From Symbiodinium natans (lineage: Eukaryota > Sar > Dinophyceae > Suessiales > Symbiodiniaceae), in contig CAJNDS010000269.1 in the NCBI GenBank assembly GCA_905221605.1, positions 328,001 through 392,000 of the forward strand: DNA of 64,000 bases, given 5' to 3'. Below are positions 41,393-55,815 of the stretch, piece by piece; position 1 is the stretch's first letter, and each line of letters begins with the position of its first letter. Made by a program: the position numbers and the translations under genes. The notes under the pieces were generated by a model that was given only the letters and a program-made list of their open reading frames with translations, made no database searches and was not told the origin of the DNA.

Positions 41393-41736
41393 GTGTAGGG
41401 TTTAGGGTTTAGGGTTTAGGGTTCAGGTTTAGGGTGTTTAGGGTTTAGGGTTTAGGGTTTAGGGTTGCTGGGGGCCCCGCGCAGCTGAGTTCGTGAAGCC
41501 AATGAGGCAAGCTTGGCAGGCTCGGCTCGCAAGCTCTCTGCTGAGCAGCGGCTTGGGTCTGCTTTGGAGTTTAGAGTTTCGACCTTGGACCTGCTTTAGA
41601 CTTCAAGCAGCTGACTTTGTGACCTGCTTGGGAGGTCCTCCTGCACGTCCTTCTCGTCCTTCAGCTTCAGGCGTTTCATCTGGCACCCCAGCCAGCGCGG
41701 CGGCTGGTGCCAGCGCGGTACTTTGCCTCCGCACAG

Positions 41737-43805
41737 GTGGGTGACGTGGACATCAGCGCAGATGGAGTGCCGGCAGAATGGGCCGACATCGCACAGTCCG
41801 AGCATGACCCTCACGTCTGGGAGGAGGATGGAGTTGTGCTTGGGAAGGGTGCCTTTGGAACAGTTGGGCGAGGAATCAACAAAGAGACAGGGGAGCTGGT
41901 CGCGACTCTTGGGCGGATGTTTCATAGTTCCTGAGAACGGCTAAGCCCCAGACCAGAACCCAAACCCTAAACCTTGGGGACCCTTAACCCGAAACCCTGG
42001 ACCCTGAACCCTAAACCCTAAACCCCGAACCCCCTAACCCAAAGCCCGGAACTCAGGATCAAGCGAATTGCCCCCAGCCACAAGCTTGCCGTGGCCACCG
42101 CGAAAAACGAGGTGGAAGCGGCACTCCGCCCCTCGACTAAAGGAACCCGACAAGCGTCTGGGTTCCTTGTACACGTGACTGGGGATGATGGTCAATTTTT
42201 TGTAGCGTGGGTTCCTGACTCTCTGACCCCAAGTTTAGGGTTTGTTTGGTCCGCAAGGCTTGGGGGAGCATCCGAACATCGTGCAGATGAAAGCCTTTTT
42301 CCTGGCCCCTCTCGAGCCGGGGCGAAAGGAGCGAGACGTGGTCTTGGTTTACCGTCTGGCTCTGGGCAGAGACCTGCAGCAATGGATAAACCAGCAGCAC
42401 GGCAGTACATTCGACGTGTGCTATGGTTCGCCCAAGCTGACGGACGAAGCCTTGCGGATCATGCGCCAGCTCGTCTCCGCTCTGCAACATATCCATGACC
42501 GAGGCCGACTCAATCTGACGTGAAAAACGTTGGGACAGCGCACATCGGTCATGCATCGGTCACTCAAGTATGAGGTAGGGTCTATGTTGCTGTAACTGGT
42601 GAGTGAAGATGTATATGTACAGATATATATATATATATATATACACATATATATATATAGATATAGATAGAAATATATATATATATATATACATACTTAT
42701 TTCAGTTTTGGGTAGCCCCAATGTTTGGTGTAGTGTAGCCCAAATATGAGGCTGCATATTGACATGGGAACAGGAAGCCAAAAGGGGGGGCCCCCACCTG
42801 GAAACCCCTGGCGTGTTTCGAGGCATCCAGCATCGAGACTTGAAACCAGCAACTCGGTAGGCCCTTGGGATATCTTTAACTTTCCCTTAGTAAGTTTAAG
42901 AGGATCACCCACAGTCTTAAACCTAAACACTAGACACTAAACCCTAAACCGTAAACCCTAAACCCTAAGCCCTAAGCCCTAAGCCCTAAGCCCTAAGCCC
43001 TAAGCCCTAAGCCCTAAGCCCTAAGCCCTAAGCCCTAAGCCCTAAGCCCTCAACCCCAAACCCCAAACCCCAAACCCCCAACCCCAAACCCCAAACCCCA
43101 AACCTTAAACCCTAAACCCACAGCTGAGGCCCTAAACCCTAAACCCTCAACCCCAAAAACAATTTTAATGGTCCGACGAAGGCGAACATCCTGCTGAGCG
43201 CGGGCTGCACGGCGCTCGTCGCTGACTTCGGCATCGCTTTGGTGAACCGGACCTCGGAGAGGCGTTCAGGGGTTGAGAGTTTGGGGTTGAGGGTTGAGGG
43301 TTGAGGGTTTAGGGTTGAGGGTTTAGGGTTGAGGGTTTAGGGTTTAGGGGGTTTGGGGTTGAGGGTTTAGGGTTTAGGGTTCAGGGTTTTGGGTTTAGGG
43401 TTTAGGGTTGAGGGTTTAGGGTTTAGGGGGTTTGGGGTTGAGGGTTTAGGGTTTAGGGTTCAGGGTTTTGGGTTTAGGGTTTAGGGTTGAGGGTTTAGGG
43501 TTTAGGGGGTTTGGGGTTGAGGGTTTAGGGTTTAGGGTTCAGGGTTTTGGGTGTAGGGTCTTATGGGTTGTCCTTTTGGAAACGATTCGAATTAAAACCC
43601 TACTTCAAATGCCGTATTCTCTATATAGAAGACAAAGGAAAGCAAATGCACTTTCATGCGAAGGTAGCCCCAAATCTAGACCTGCACTGCACTTTTTGGA
43701 GTGCTGAACCCCCCCCCCCCCTCCCCCCCCTTCAGAGAATCCCGCCCTGAACCCTAAACCCAAAAAAAAACTCAACCCTCAACCCTCGACCCTCGACCCT
43801 CGACC

Positions 43806-43837
<32 letters not shown>

Positions 43838-45267
43838 ACCCTAAACCCTAAACCCTAAACCCCTGAGCCCAAACGCCCGAGAGCTGTACATCCTCAACCC
43901 TAAACCCTAAACCCTAAACCCTAAACCCTAAACCCTAAACCCTAAACCCTAAACCCTAAACCCCTGAGCCCAAACACCCGAGCGCTCTTGGGGAGTGCAA
44001 GGCAGCAGGGCCACGCAGCACTCGGCGACTTCTACTTCATCGACGTGGACTCCCTGGTGACGAAGGAGCCAAGAACAGTTCAACATTTAGGGTTTAGGTT
44101 TTCGGGTTTAGGGTTTAGGGTTTAGGGTTTCGGATTAGGGTTTAGGGTTTCGGGTTTAGGGTTTCGGATTTAGGGTTTGGATTCCCAAGAGGGCATACCC
44201 CTTATAAGAAACTATATGGAGTATGGGAATCCTTCCTTTTATCCTTTTTTAGGATAAGGGGTATGGTCAAATGGGGACCCGACGTAAACCCTAAACCCTA
44301 AACCCTAAACCCCAAATCCTAAACCCTAAACCGTGATTTATTCTTGAAAGGAGCTCCCCTACACCCTCGACGACGACGTGTACAGCCTCGGCGAGGTCTT
44401 CGTCCGAATCTCGGCAGGGGTTTAGGGTTTGGGGTTTAGGGTTTAGGGTTTCGGGCGATTTTCAGAATCTCCCCCCTTTCTTGAGGGTTTAAGAGGATCA
44501 CATGTAGGACTCTTTCTCGGAAGTTTTTTTTTTTTAACAGGGGTCCATCCGAAAAGGAATCCTCTTTGGCCGCTATGCCACTGGCGGCGACCTCCGACGC
44601 TTTGTGGAGGGAGGATCCGAGCTGCCAGCTGCTCAGTAGTAGAGTAGATAACCTTTATAGCCCTTTTGGGGTATTATAATTCGAATATGACCTTTATGAG
44701 TAGATAACCTTTGTAACCCTTTTGGGGTATTATAATTCGAATATGACCTTTATGAATGGGACATGATAATTCCTACATACACCTGTTTGGGGTATGCCTT
44801 TTGGGGGGTATTATCATTCCGATATTATTCTTACATAGCCTTTTTGGGTTATTGAAATTCCTGCATAACCTCTTTGGGGCACAAGGTGAACCTCTAGTTT
44901 TCGCGCCCTGCTGGGCATGTCAGGCTGTGGTGCGGATCCTGTCGCAGATGTTGGGGCCCAGAGACCGCCGCTGTTCCCTCTCCCAAGTGCAGGCTTGCTA
45001 GCCCAGTGGTATCCTTTTGCTCCTTTTTTTTTTGGGGGGGGGGGGGGTTCTGGGTTCCCTTTGTAAAGTAGCCAGCCCCCAAAGTAAGGGTATTTCTGAT
45101 ATGGTGACCTGGGCTGCCACGCACAGGCAGTGTTGGATGAGCTCCGCTTCCAGCCCAAGGTCTCGGAGCCCCGCCCGATCGTGACGAGCATCTTCCTAGG
45201 CATCGGGGCTGTGACGACGGTCAGTGTCGTCATGGACCACCTCCGGAAGAAGAAGTTCCGAAAGCAG
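41737..45267 (+). CDS. Protein kinase part of a kinase-TM-PP2C gene
   Basis: Exons (all joins checked for frame): 41737-41903, 42057-42127, 42258-42503, 42823-42848, 43182-43261, 44002-44065, 44351-44419, 44541-44627, 44924-44992, 45127-45267. They give, in order, the Gly-rich loop VLGKGAFGTVGRG, VAIKR (ATP lysine), the helix C segment KNEVEAALR, EHPNIVQM, LTDEALRIMRQLVSALQHIH, HRDLKPANILL, ADFGIAL, DDDVYSLGEVF and ILSQMLGPRDRR. All key catalytic residues are present, so an active Ser/Thr kinase is expected. The last exon holds one hydrophobic helix (VTSIFLGIGAVTTVSVV) followed by DHLRKKKFRKQ, so the kinase and phosphatase would sit on opposite sides of, or be anchored at, a membrane. Donors at 41904, 44066 and 45268 are GA; most others are GC. 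The start codon is not identified. Confidence 0.85.
42935..43985. repeat. Telomeric blocks inside the kinase gene
   Basis: CCCTAAG (about fifteen units, 42965-43050) then CCCCAAA units lie before exon 43182. After that exon the intron opens with GTTGAGG/TTTAGGG units (43265-43560), including a 62-63-bp repeat of (TTTAGGG, TTGAGGG, GGGTTTGGGG) seen three times. It closes with CCCTCAA/CCCTAAA units (43770-43985). Confidence 0.9.
44642..44757. repeat. 56-bp tandem duplication in a kinase intron
   Basis: GAGTAGATAACCTTT(A/G)TA begins at 44642 and 44698. Each copy contains CCCTTTTGGGGTATTATAAT. Looser relatives follow to about 44880. Confidence 0.85.
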
Positions 45268-45371
45268 GACATCTAGGGTCATTAAACATTACAAAGCCCT
45301 TTTTAGGGTTTAGGGCTTTTTCTAACGTTCAAAAGCCCTAAAACCTCCGGAAGAAGACGTTCCGCAAGCAG

Positions 45372-45376
<5 letters not shown>
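45240..45376 (+). repeat. 33-bp exonic direct repeat bracketing a 104-bp intron
   Basis: 45240-45272 and 45344-45376 match at 31 of 33 positions (CCTCCGGAAGAAGA…GCAGGACAT). Splicing at CAG|GACAT in both copies removes 45268-45371 and keeps one copy's worth of sequence. The 71 bases between the copies contain TTTTAGGGTTTAGGGCTTTT and a complementary AAAAGCCCTAAAA. Confidence 0.9.
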
Positions 45377-49191
<3,815 letters not shown>

Positions 49192-50198
49192 GTTTAGGGT
49201 TTAGGGTTTAGGTTTTAGGGTTTAGGGTTTAGGGTGTAGGGTTTAGGGTTTAGGGTTTAGGGCAGAGTCTGCTCGAAGGTAGTTGGCTTTGTGAGAGGTT
49301 TGTGCTTCTAAGCTGAAGGACAATGCCAGCATCCTCACTTGCTTGCTCCCGGCGTTGTGAAAGACACGGTCTTCCCTTGAGCAGGGGTATTGGTGGAGTT
49401 GGAGCCACTGCGCTCCGCTTTTCAGGGTGTCGCCTGCTAATGGCGGATAGTTCGGCTCCCTGCGCGCCCGATGCCGGCGTTGACGGGCCAAAGCGGCCGT
49501 TGTGATTGTTTCCTTCAGGCCAAAGCATGCCTGTAGCCGGACTCTGAGCATCAGCGCAGGAGATTTCGTTAACAAAGCAAAGAAGGCGCGGATTTGTGCA
49601 GGGTTGTGAATGAAGCATGTCCCTAAACCCCAGTCCCCAAACCCTAGACCCCAAACCCCAGACCCCAAACCCCAACCACTCGAAGCCTCACAGCAGTTCC
49701 AAAAGGTGAGGCTCTCTGCACGTGGCTGCTTGGGCTCAGTGCCTTCGTCCCCAGGTGAGGGGGGATCATTTTCTGGAGGGAGGGGCCTCCGGGGGGGCGG
49801 GGGTGCGCAGCTGAGTCTGAGCACCCTGCGCGGCCGCAACCTCAGATGGCCAAGAAACAGGGTTTTGGGTTGAGGGGGGGGGCGGGGGGGTACAAATTTT
49901 TTTCCTGCTTAGGGTTTAGGGTTTAGGGTAGCTTCAAGCCTTAAGCAGCTGGAAATCCACGAGTTTTGTGCGTGAGCCTGCGCAGAATTCGGAGCAAGAA
50001 ACTTTGACATCACCCTGAGCTTGTCGTGAGCAAAGTTCGCTCTGAGGAAGAAGGGAAGCTCATCTTCCGTTGCCTTTGGTTGCAGCAAAGTCCCCCTGAG
50101 CTGAGGCAGCCCCTGCCCGTTGTTTAAAAATGTTTAAAAAGGGTTTAGGGTTTAGGGGTTTAGGGTTTAGGGTTTAGGGTTTAGGGTGCTAGCTGAAC
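49192..50198. other. TTTAGGG block then unassigned sequence
   Basis: G-strand units at 49192-49262 start at the donor of the last PP2C exon. Both strands between 49262 and 49620 are open (minus: LTKSPALMLRVRLQACFGLK) without recognisable family. C-strand fragments at 49620-49675, G runs at 49785-49805 and 49875-49895, and G-strand units at 49910-49928 and 50137-50187. The missing 3' exon(s) of the PP2C gene should be here or just beyond. Confidence 0.5.
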
Positions 50199-50264
50199 AG
50201 TAGGTGGCCGGAGCCCCAGCGCTGAAGGCCAAGAGACCACGCAAGCACCCCAAAGGCATGTGGA
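50199..50264 (+). CDS. Short basic exon
   Basis: An ACAGTAG acceptor, then VAGAPALKAKRPRKHPKGMW, then SSVCSG. Lys/Arg/Pro-rich. The end is not defined. Confidence 0.35.
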
Positions 50265-50572
50265 GCTCAGTCTGCAGCGGCATAATAACCCAACATATTC
50301 TGGTGATAAGGAGAACTACGGTGGGAACCCTAAATCCACAGAAAACCAGAAGCTCGAAAACCCTGAAACCCTGAAGCCCCTAACGCCCTAAGGCCCAGAC
50401 AAAACCTCAAGCAGTTGCCACAAACCCTAAACCCTAAACCCTAAACCCGAAACCCGAAACCCTAAAGCCTAAACCCCAAACCCTAAAACCTGAGCCCTAA
50501 ACCCTAAATCCTAAACCCTAACCCTGAACCCTAAACCCTAAACCCTGAACACTTCTTGTTTTGCTCTGGGAG

Positions 50573-50642
50573 CCTCGAGCCGAGGGCCTCCGCCTTCTGG
50601 GCGGAGGATGATGGCCACCGGCGGCCCAGGCGCCATGCACTC
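50573..50642 (+). CDS. Short exon with telomeric donor
   Basis: EPRASAFWAEDDGHRRPRRH, then AL, ending at CACTC|GTTTAGGGTTTAGGG. C-strand repeats (50423-50550) precede and G-strand repeats (50643-50720) follow. The acceptor is uncertain (GGGAG or CCGAG). Confidence 0.4.
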
Positions 50643-50929
50643 GTTTAGGGTTTAGGGTTTAGGGTTTGGGGTTTAGGGTTTAGGGTTGAGGGTTTAGGGT
50701 TGAGGGTTCAGGGTTCAGGGGTGCTAAGAAGTGGCATTATAAGTGCCCGAAAGAACGGTATGGCCAAGTATGTCTATCCTTGCCCTGCTTGTAGCCCTGC
50801 CTAGAAGTACCCTTGAACCAAGTAGGGACTGGGGCCCGCGCTGAGGGTTTAGGGTTAGGGCTTAAGGTTTGAGGCTTCGGGGCCTATACCAAGCCTCACA
50901 CCTTAAGCGATCCTGAAGCTTCTCACAAG

Positions 50930-51056
50930 GTTTAGGGTTTAGGGTTTAGGGTTTAGGGTTTAGGGTTAGGGTTTAGGGTTTAGGGTTTAGGGTTTAGGGT
51001 TTAGGGTTTAGGGTTTAGGGTTTAGGGTTTAGGGTTCAGGTTTGGGGCTTAGGCCT
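50930..51056. repeat. TTTAGGG array
   Basis: About seventeen perfect units. Confidence 0.95.
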
Positions 51057-51083
51057 CAACCCCCTCATTCCCCTCTTCTGCAG

Positions 51084-51131
51084 GCTACCCGCCCTATCGT
51101 CCGCCCTATGGCCATCAGGGCCCGGTACCTG
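51084..51131 (+). CDS. 16-codon Tyr/Pro-rich exon
   Basis: CTTCTGCAG acceptor and CTG|GTAAGA donor, both textbook, around YPPYRPPYGHQGPVP. It is on the same strand as the kinesin gene and could be an early exon of it, but 5 kb separates them. Confidence 0.45.
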
Positions 51132-51373
51132 GTAAGATGTGGGAGGTTTAGGGTTTAGGGCTTGTCGATTTAACATGCGTAGTGTATGGAAAGAGAGACG
51201 GACGTCCGAAACCTTCAGCGCAAAAGAGTTCCGTCATGTACATGGAGCTCTACTTTCTCCCACCCCAGGATGCCACCCAAAGCATCTGTAGGACGCTTAA
51301 GTTCTTAAGCGTCGCTAATATTGATAATAGTGTCTGGTAAAGAGATTACAGAAAATGTGAGAAACAAAAGACC

Positions 51374-52955
51374 ATGCACTTACACAGTAAATGGCTGTAA
51401 TTATGTTCCATAATTACCATTTACTTCTAGGTAAGACTAGAAAGTCGGCTTGCTAAGGCCTTAGGGGGGCTTACCCCCTCCTGTGGGGTACTCCACACAG
51501 AAAAACGCCTTGTTTTGGAGTAATTTTTGGCTCCAAGCACGATTTAGAAAGGCCAGACAAAGAAAAACGCACTTAAAGAGACCACACACAAAGAAACGCA
51601 CTGTTTTGGAGTAATTTTTGGCCCCAAGCACGATTTAGCAAGGCCAGACAATGAAAAACGTGCTGTTCCCGAGTAATTTTTGGCTCCAGGCATTTGGCTG
51701 GCCACGAGCACTCGAGGGTCCATTTTTTGATCCGGGTTTGACTGGGGCTTAGGGTGGCTTCAGAGAAGCCATTTAGCAAGGCCAGACAAGGAAAAACGCG
51801 CTGTTCCCGAGTAATTTTTGGCTCCAGGCATTTGGCTGGCCACGAGCACTCGAGGGTCCATTTTTTGATCCGGGTTTGACTGGGCTTCATTTTTGGCTTC
51901 AACCACGATTTAGCAAGGCCAGACAAAGAAAAACGCGCTGTTCCCGAGTAATTTTTGGCTCCAAGGCCTTTGGCTGGCCACGAGCACTCGAGGGTCCATT
52001 TTTTGATCCGGGTTTGACTGGGGCTTAGGGTGGCTTACCCTCTCCTGGGCTACCCCCACAAGAAGGCCAGAATTTTAGAAAATGAGGGGGTAATTTCCGC
52101 TATATAAAATCTATTTAAAATTAATTGGGAATCGAGCCATTTTTCCCGAATCCTGGGGTACCCCTCACGGAGCCTCCCTGGGACCTTCAAAAAAGCTTTC
52201 AGCCTCCTTCAGACCTTCGAAAGAGCTTCAGAGAGGCCACGCAAAGAGAAACGCACTGTTTTGGAGTAATTTTTGGCTTCCACCACGATTTAGCGAGGCC
52301 AGACAAAGAAAAACGCGCTGTTCCCGAGTAATTTTTGGCTCCAAGGCCTTTGGCTGGCCACGAGCACTCGAGGGTCTATTTTCTGATCCGGGTTTGACAA
52401 GGCAGAGGGGAGCTCACCTTCTCCTGGGCTACTGACAAGAAGGCCAGAATTTTAGAAAATCAGGGGGTAATTTCCGCTATTTAAAATCTATTTAAAATTA
52501 ACTAGGAATCGAGCCATTTTTCCCGAATCCTGGGGTACCCCTCACGGAGCCTCCTTGGGATCTCGAAAAAGCTTTCAGCCTCCTTCAGACCTTCGAAAGA
52601 GCTTTTCAGACCTTCGAAAAAGCTTCAGACAAGCCACACAAAGAGAAACGCACTGTTTTGGAGTAATTTTTGGCTTCCACCACGGTTTAGCAAGGCCAGA
52701 CAAAGAAAAACGCGCTGTTCCCGAGTAATTTTTGGCTCCAAGGCCTTTGGCTGGCCACGAGCACTCGAGGGTCCATTTTCTGATCCGGGTTTGATGTCAG
52801 GGTTTTAGGGCGTTAAATAACTCTTGTATTAGTACTGACAGTACTGTCTATAGAAATATTAACGAATATTTGTATACAGACATGCACTTACCTGTAAATG
52901 GCTGTAATTATATTCTATAATTACCATTTACCTCTAGGTAAGACTAGAAGGTCAT
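51374..52955. repeat. Tandem element framed by two copies of a hairpin
   Basis: A hairpin-forming sequence (ATGCACTTAC…AAATGGCTGTAATTAT…ATAATTACCATTTAC…CTAGGTAAGACTAGAA) occurs at about 51374-51445 and 52882-52952, in the same orientation, 1508 bp apart. Between them a unit of about 130-140 bp (GTTCCCGAGTAATTTTTGGC … TTTGGCTGGCCACGAGCACT … GATCCGGGTTTGAC) appears about five times (near 51665, 51805, 51945, 52325, 52715). A longer unit of about 390 bp containing GAATCGAGCCATTTTTCCCG appears twice. No coding is evident. Confidence 0.85.
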
Positions 52956-53035
52956 TTGTTTACATTCCCGTCAAGGTGTGTTACGCTCCTGTACGTGAGA
53001 AGGCTTTAGCTGAGCACTCAGGCTTAAGCTTAAGA

Positions 53036-53128
53036 GTTAGGGTTTAGGGTTTAGGGTTTAGGGTTTAGGGTTTAGGGTTTAGGGTTTAGGGTTTAGGGTT
53101 TAGGGTTTAGGGTTTAGGGTTTAGGGTG
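53036..53128. repeat. TTTAGGG array
   Basis: About thirteen perfect units. Confidence 0.95.
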
Positions 53129-53141
53129 TGTCACACGCTCC

Positions 53142-53180
53142 GCGCACACCACCACGCAAGGCGTGTGTTGTGGTGTGCGC
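53142..53180. repeat. Hairpin with 11-bp perfect stem
   Basis: GCGCACACCAC (53142-53152) pairs with GTGGTGTGCGC (53170-53180). The loop can form a further short CACGC/GCGTG stem. Confidence 0.75.
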
Positions 53181-53319
53181 CAAGGTTCACGTCCTCTCCC
53201 AACCCACCCACCCAGTTTATGACCTTGGTCGGGTTTAGGGTTTTTATATAGTTTGTTGTCGGCTCTCCTCTCATAGTCGACGTTCCTCGGATCCAGATTT
53301 GTGCTTTGGGATTTGGGCC

Positions 53320-54424
53320 CCAAAAGGCTCAGAAACTGTCCGGGAGGAGCCCCAAAAGGCTCAGAAACTGTCCGGGAGGAGCCCCAAAAAGGCTCAGAAA
53401 CTGTCCGGGAGGAGCCCAAAAAGGCTCAGGAGGAGCCCCAAAAGGCTCAGAAACTGTCCGGGAGGAGCCCCAAAAGGCTCAGAAACTGTCCGGGAGGAGC
53501 CCAAAAAGGGCTCAGAAACTGTCCGGGACAAGCCCCAAAAAACTCAGAAACTGTCCGGGAGGAGCCTCAGAAACTGTCCGGGAGGAGCCCCAAAAGGCTC
53601 AGAAACTGTCCGGGAGGAGCCCAAAAAAGGCTCAGAAAGTGTCCGGGAGGAGCCCAAAAAGGCAAAAGGCTCAGAAACTGTCCGGGAGGAACCCAAAAAA
53701 GGCTCGGAAAGTGTCCGGGAGGAGCCCAAAAAGGCAAAAGGCTCAGAAACTGTCCGGCAGGAGCCAGAAACTGTCCGGGAGGAGCCCAAAAAGGCTCAGG
53801 AGGAGCCCCAAAAGGCTCAGAAACTGTCCGGGAGGAGCCCAAAAAGGCTCAGAAACTGTCCGGGAGGAGCCCCAAAAGGCTCAGAAACTGTCCGGGAGGA
53901 GTCCAAAAAGGGCTCAGAAACTGTCCGGGACAAGCCCCAGAAAACTCAGAAACTGTCCGGGAGGAGCGTAAAAAGGGTCAGAAACTATCCGGGAGGAGCC
54001 CCAAAAGGCTCAGAAACTGTCCGGGAGGAGCCCAAAAAGGCTCAGAAACTGTCCGGGAGGAGCCCAAAAAGGCCCAGAAACTGTCCGGGAGGAACCCAAA
54101 CCGGCTCAGAAATTGTCCGGGAGGAGCCCAAAAAGGCAAAAGGCTCAGAAACTGTCCGGGAGGAGCCCAAAAAAAGCTCAGAAACTGGCCGGGAGGAGCC
54201 CCAAAAGGCACAGAAAATTGTCCGGGAGGAGCCCAAAAATGCTCAGAAACTGTCCGGGAGGAGCCCCAAAAGGCTCAGAAACTGTCCGGGAGGAGCCCAA
54301 AAAGGCTCAGGAGGAGCCCCACAAGGCTCAGAAACTGTGGAGGAGCCCCAAAAGACTCAGCAACTGAGGAGCCCAAAAAGGCTCAGAAACTGTCCGGGAG
54401 GAGCCTAAAAAGGCCCAGAAACAG
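53320..54424. repeat. About 32-bp minisatellite open in all three plus-strand frames
   Basis: Some 35 units of GGCTCAGAAACTGTCCGGGA plus GGAGCCC(C)AAAA, varying from about 31 to 33 bp with truncated copies. Translations cycle among KGSETVREEP, AQKLSGRSPK and RLRNCPGGAP. Frames of 221, 369 and 381 codons overlap here simply because the unit lacks stops. I see no splice or start context that favours one, so I do not call a protein. Confidence 0.9.
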
Positions 54425-54590
54425 TCTCCTAAATCCTAAATCCTAAATCCTAAATCCTAAATCCTAAATCCTAAATCCTAAACCCTAAACCCTAAATCCT
54501 AAATCCTAAATCCTAAACCCTAAATCCTAAATCCTAAACCCTAAATCCTAAACCCTAAATCCTAAACCCTAAACCCTAAATCCTAAAGGA
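54425..54590. repeat. CCTAAAT variant telomeric block
   Basis: About 24 units of CCTAAAT mixed with CCTAAAC, directly after the minisatellite. Confidence 0.9.
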
Positions 54591-54639
54591 TGAACCGGTC
54601 CGAGCCCAAGGTTTGGGGTCATAACTCTTTCGCAGTTCC

Positions 54640-54750
54640 AGCACGCCTGTCGCGTGCGCCGGCACCGTGCCGGTGCAGAACGGAGCTCCTTCGCTGCGCC
54701 TGACGCGACAGCTCCGGAGCTGGCAGGGGGCTGTAACCCCCTGCACGCTC
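54640..54750. repeat. Palindrome cluster
   Basis: CTGTCGCGT (54647-54655) pairs with ACGCGACAG (54703-54711). Inside lie CCGGCAC/GTGCCGG (54659-54665, 54667-54673) and GGAGCTCC. Immediately after come the palindrome AGCTCCGGAGCT (54710-54721) and GCAGGGGG/CCCCCTGC (54723-54730, 54737-54744). It could be a foldback element or encode a structured RNA. Confidence 0.7.
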
Positions 54751-54784
54751 GCTGCTGCTCATCGCAGCGCCCGCAGCTCGCTTT

Positions 54785-54842
54785 AGTGTAGGGTGTAGGG
54801 TGTAGGGTGTAGGGTGTAGGGTGTAGGGTGTAGGGTGTAGGG
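54785..54842. repeat. TGTAGGG variant block
   Basis: Eight units of GTGTAGG. Confidence 0.95.
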
Positions 54843-54957
54843 GTTTGGGTCTTCCGAAAGTTGGGGTTCTAGTTCCAGGATTTGAGGGTTGGGCTCCGGT
54901 TCAGAGGGGTTCTGCTACATCTGGGGGGTTTGGGTTCTGGGTCCCCTTCGTGCAGGT

Positions 54958-55149
54958 TGAGGAAGAAGAAGAAGGAGAAGAAGAAGGAGAAGGAGAAGGA
55001 GAAGGAGAAGGAGAAGGAGAAGGAGAAGGAGAAGGAGAAGAAGAAGAAGAAGAAGAAGAAGAAGAAGAAGAAGAAGAAGAAGAAGAAGAAGAAGAAGAAG
55101 AAGAAGAAGAAGAAGAAGAAGAAGAAGAAGAAGAAGAAGAAGAAGACGA
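54958..55149 (+). CDS. Poly-glutamate exon or (GAA)n microsatellite
   Basis: GTGCAG at 54951-54956 and GACGA|GTAAGA at 55149/55150 are good splice motifs around an uninterrupted frame VEEEEEGEEEGEGEG followed by about 35 Glu and EDE. Because both ends look like splice sites I list it as a possible exon of the gene upstream of the kinesin motor. The microsatellite itself is certain. Confidence 0.35.
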
Positions 55150-55379
55150 GTAAGAAATACTTTACATCCCTGCAGGTAGTTTGCGTTTCGTCGCGCAGCT
55201 GATGTAGCTGTTGTGTTTGGTTTTTGCATCACCAATCCATTGCGAATCCCGCGAAACTCAACTTGGAAGTTCATGGGTACCTGTAGCCCAAAAGTGACCG
55301 TATTTGTCATGCAAATCTAGGGGACGTAGGTATAAATATGGCTTCGAACTACAGACAGGCTCAACGAAGGTTCAAGGGT

Positions 55380-55600
55380 TTCTATGTTCACCCCCCCCCC
55401 CCCCCCGCCCCTCCACATGCACGGCTCAGATTTTTGGACCCTAAACCCCAATCCCGAAACCCTAAACCCTAAACCCTTGACTCCTAAACCCTAAACCCTA
55501 AACCCTAAACCCTAAACCCTAAGCCCTAAACCCTAAACCCTAAACCCTAAACCCTAAACCCTAAGCCCTAAACCCTAAACCCTAAACCCTAAACCCTAAA
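55380..55600. repeat. C run and CCCTAAA array
   Basis: A C run at 55390-55406, then about twenty CCCTAAA units (55437-55600) with two CCCTAAG. Confidence 0.95.
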
Positions 55601-55602
55601 GA

Positions 55603-55675
55603 CCCCCGGCCCCGCGTACGGTTGAGACGCTAGGGCTTCCATGCTCCGCTCCCCGAGGTGACAACTTCGCACCTC
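55603..55675 (-). CDS. Candidate minus-strand exon
   Basis: On the minus strand, after CCTGAG, the frame reads VRSCHLGERSMEALASQPYA then GPGV and meets GGGG|GTCTTTAGGG, where the minus-strand G-strand array starts. This mirrors the telomeric donors of the plus-strand exons, but it runs against its neighbours. Confidence 0.3.
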
Positions 55676-55714
55676 AGGTCGGACGTGTTGGGGGGGGGGT
55701 GGCGTTAGGGGTTT

Positions 55715-55815
55715 TTCAGGGCTTTTGGGGCTTTTAGGGCTTTTGGGGCTTTTAGGGCTTTTGGGGCTTTTAGGGCTTTTAGGGCTTTTGGGGCTTTTGG
55801 GGTTTTGGGTGAGAG
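55715..55815. repeat. GGGGCTTTTAGGGCTTTT repeat
   Basis: About nine units of GGGCTTTT(G/A), a relative of the telomeric unit. Confidence 0.9.

Noticed and set aside
44541-44646. Alternative frame ESSLAAMPLAATSDALWRED for the kinase exon
   Set aside because: The frame starting right after the poly-T AACAG acceptor (GSIRKGILFGRYATGGDLRR) keeps phase with both neighbouring exons; the alternative does not.
53299-54446. Frames of 369 and 381 codons over the minisatellite
   Set aside because: They translate the same about 32-bp unit in rotating frames; no start, splice or domain evidence favours coding.
54915-55310. Minus-strand poly-leucine frame
   Set aside because: It is only the complement of the (GAA)n tract.
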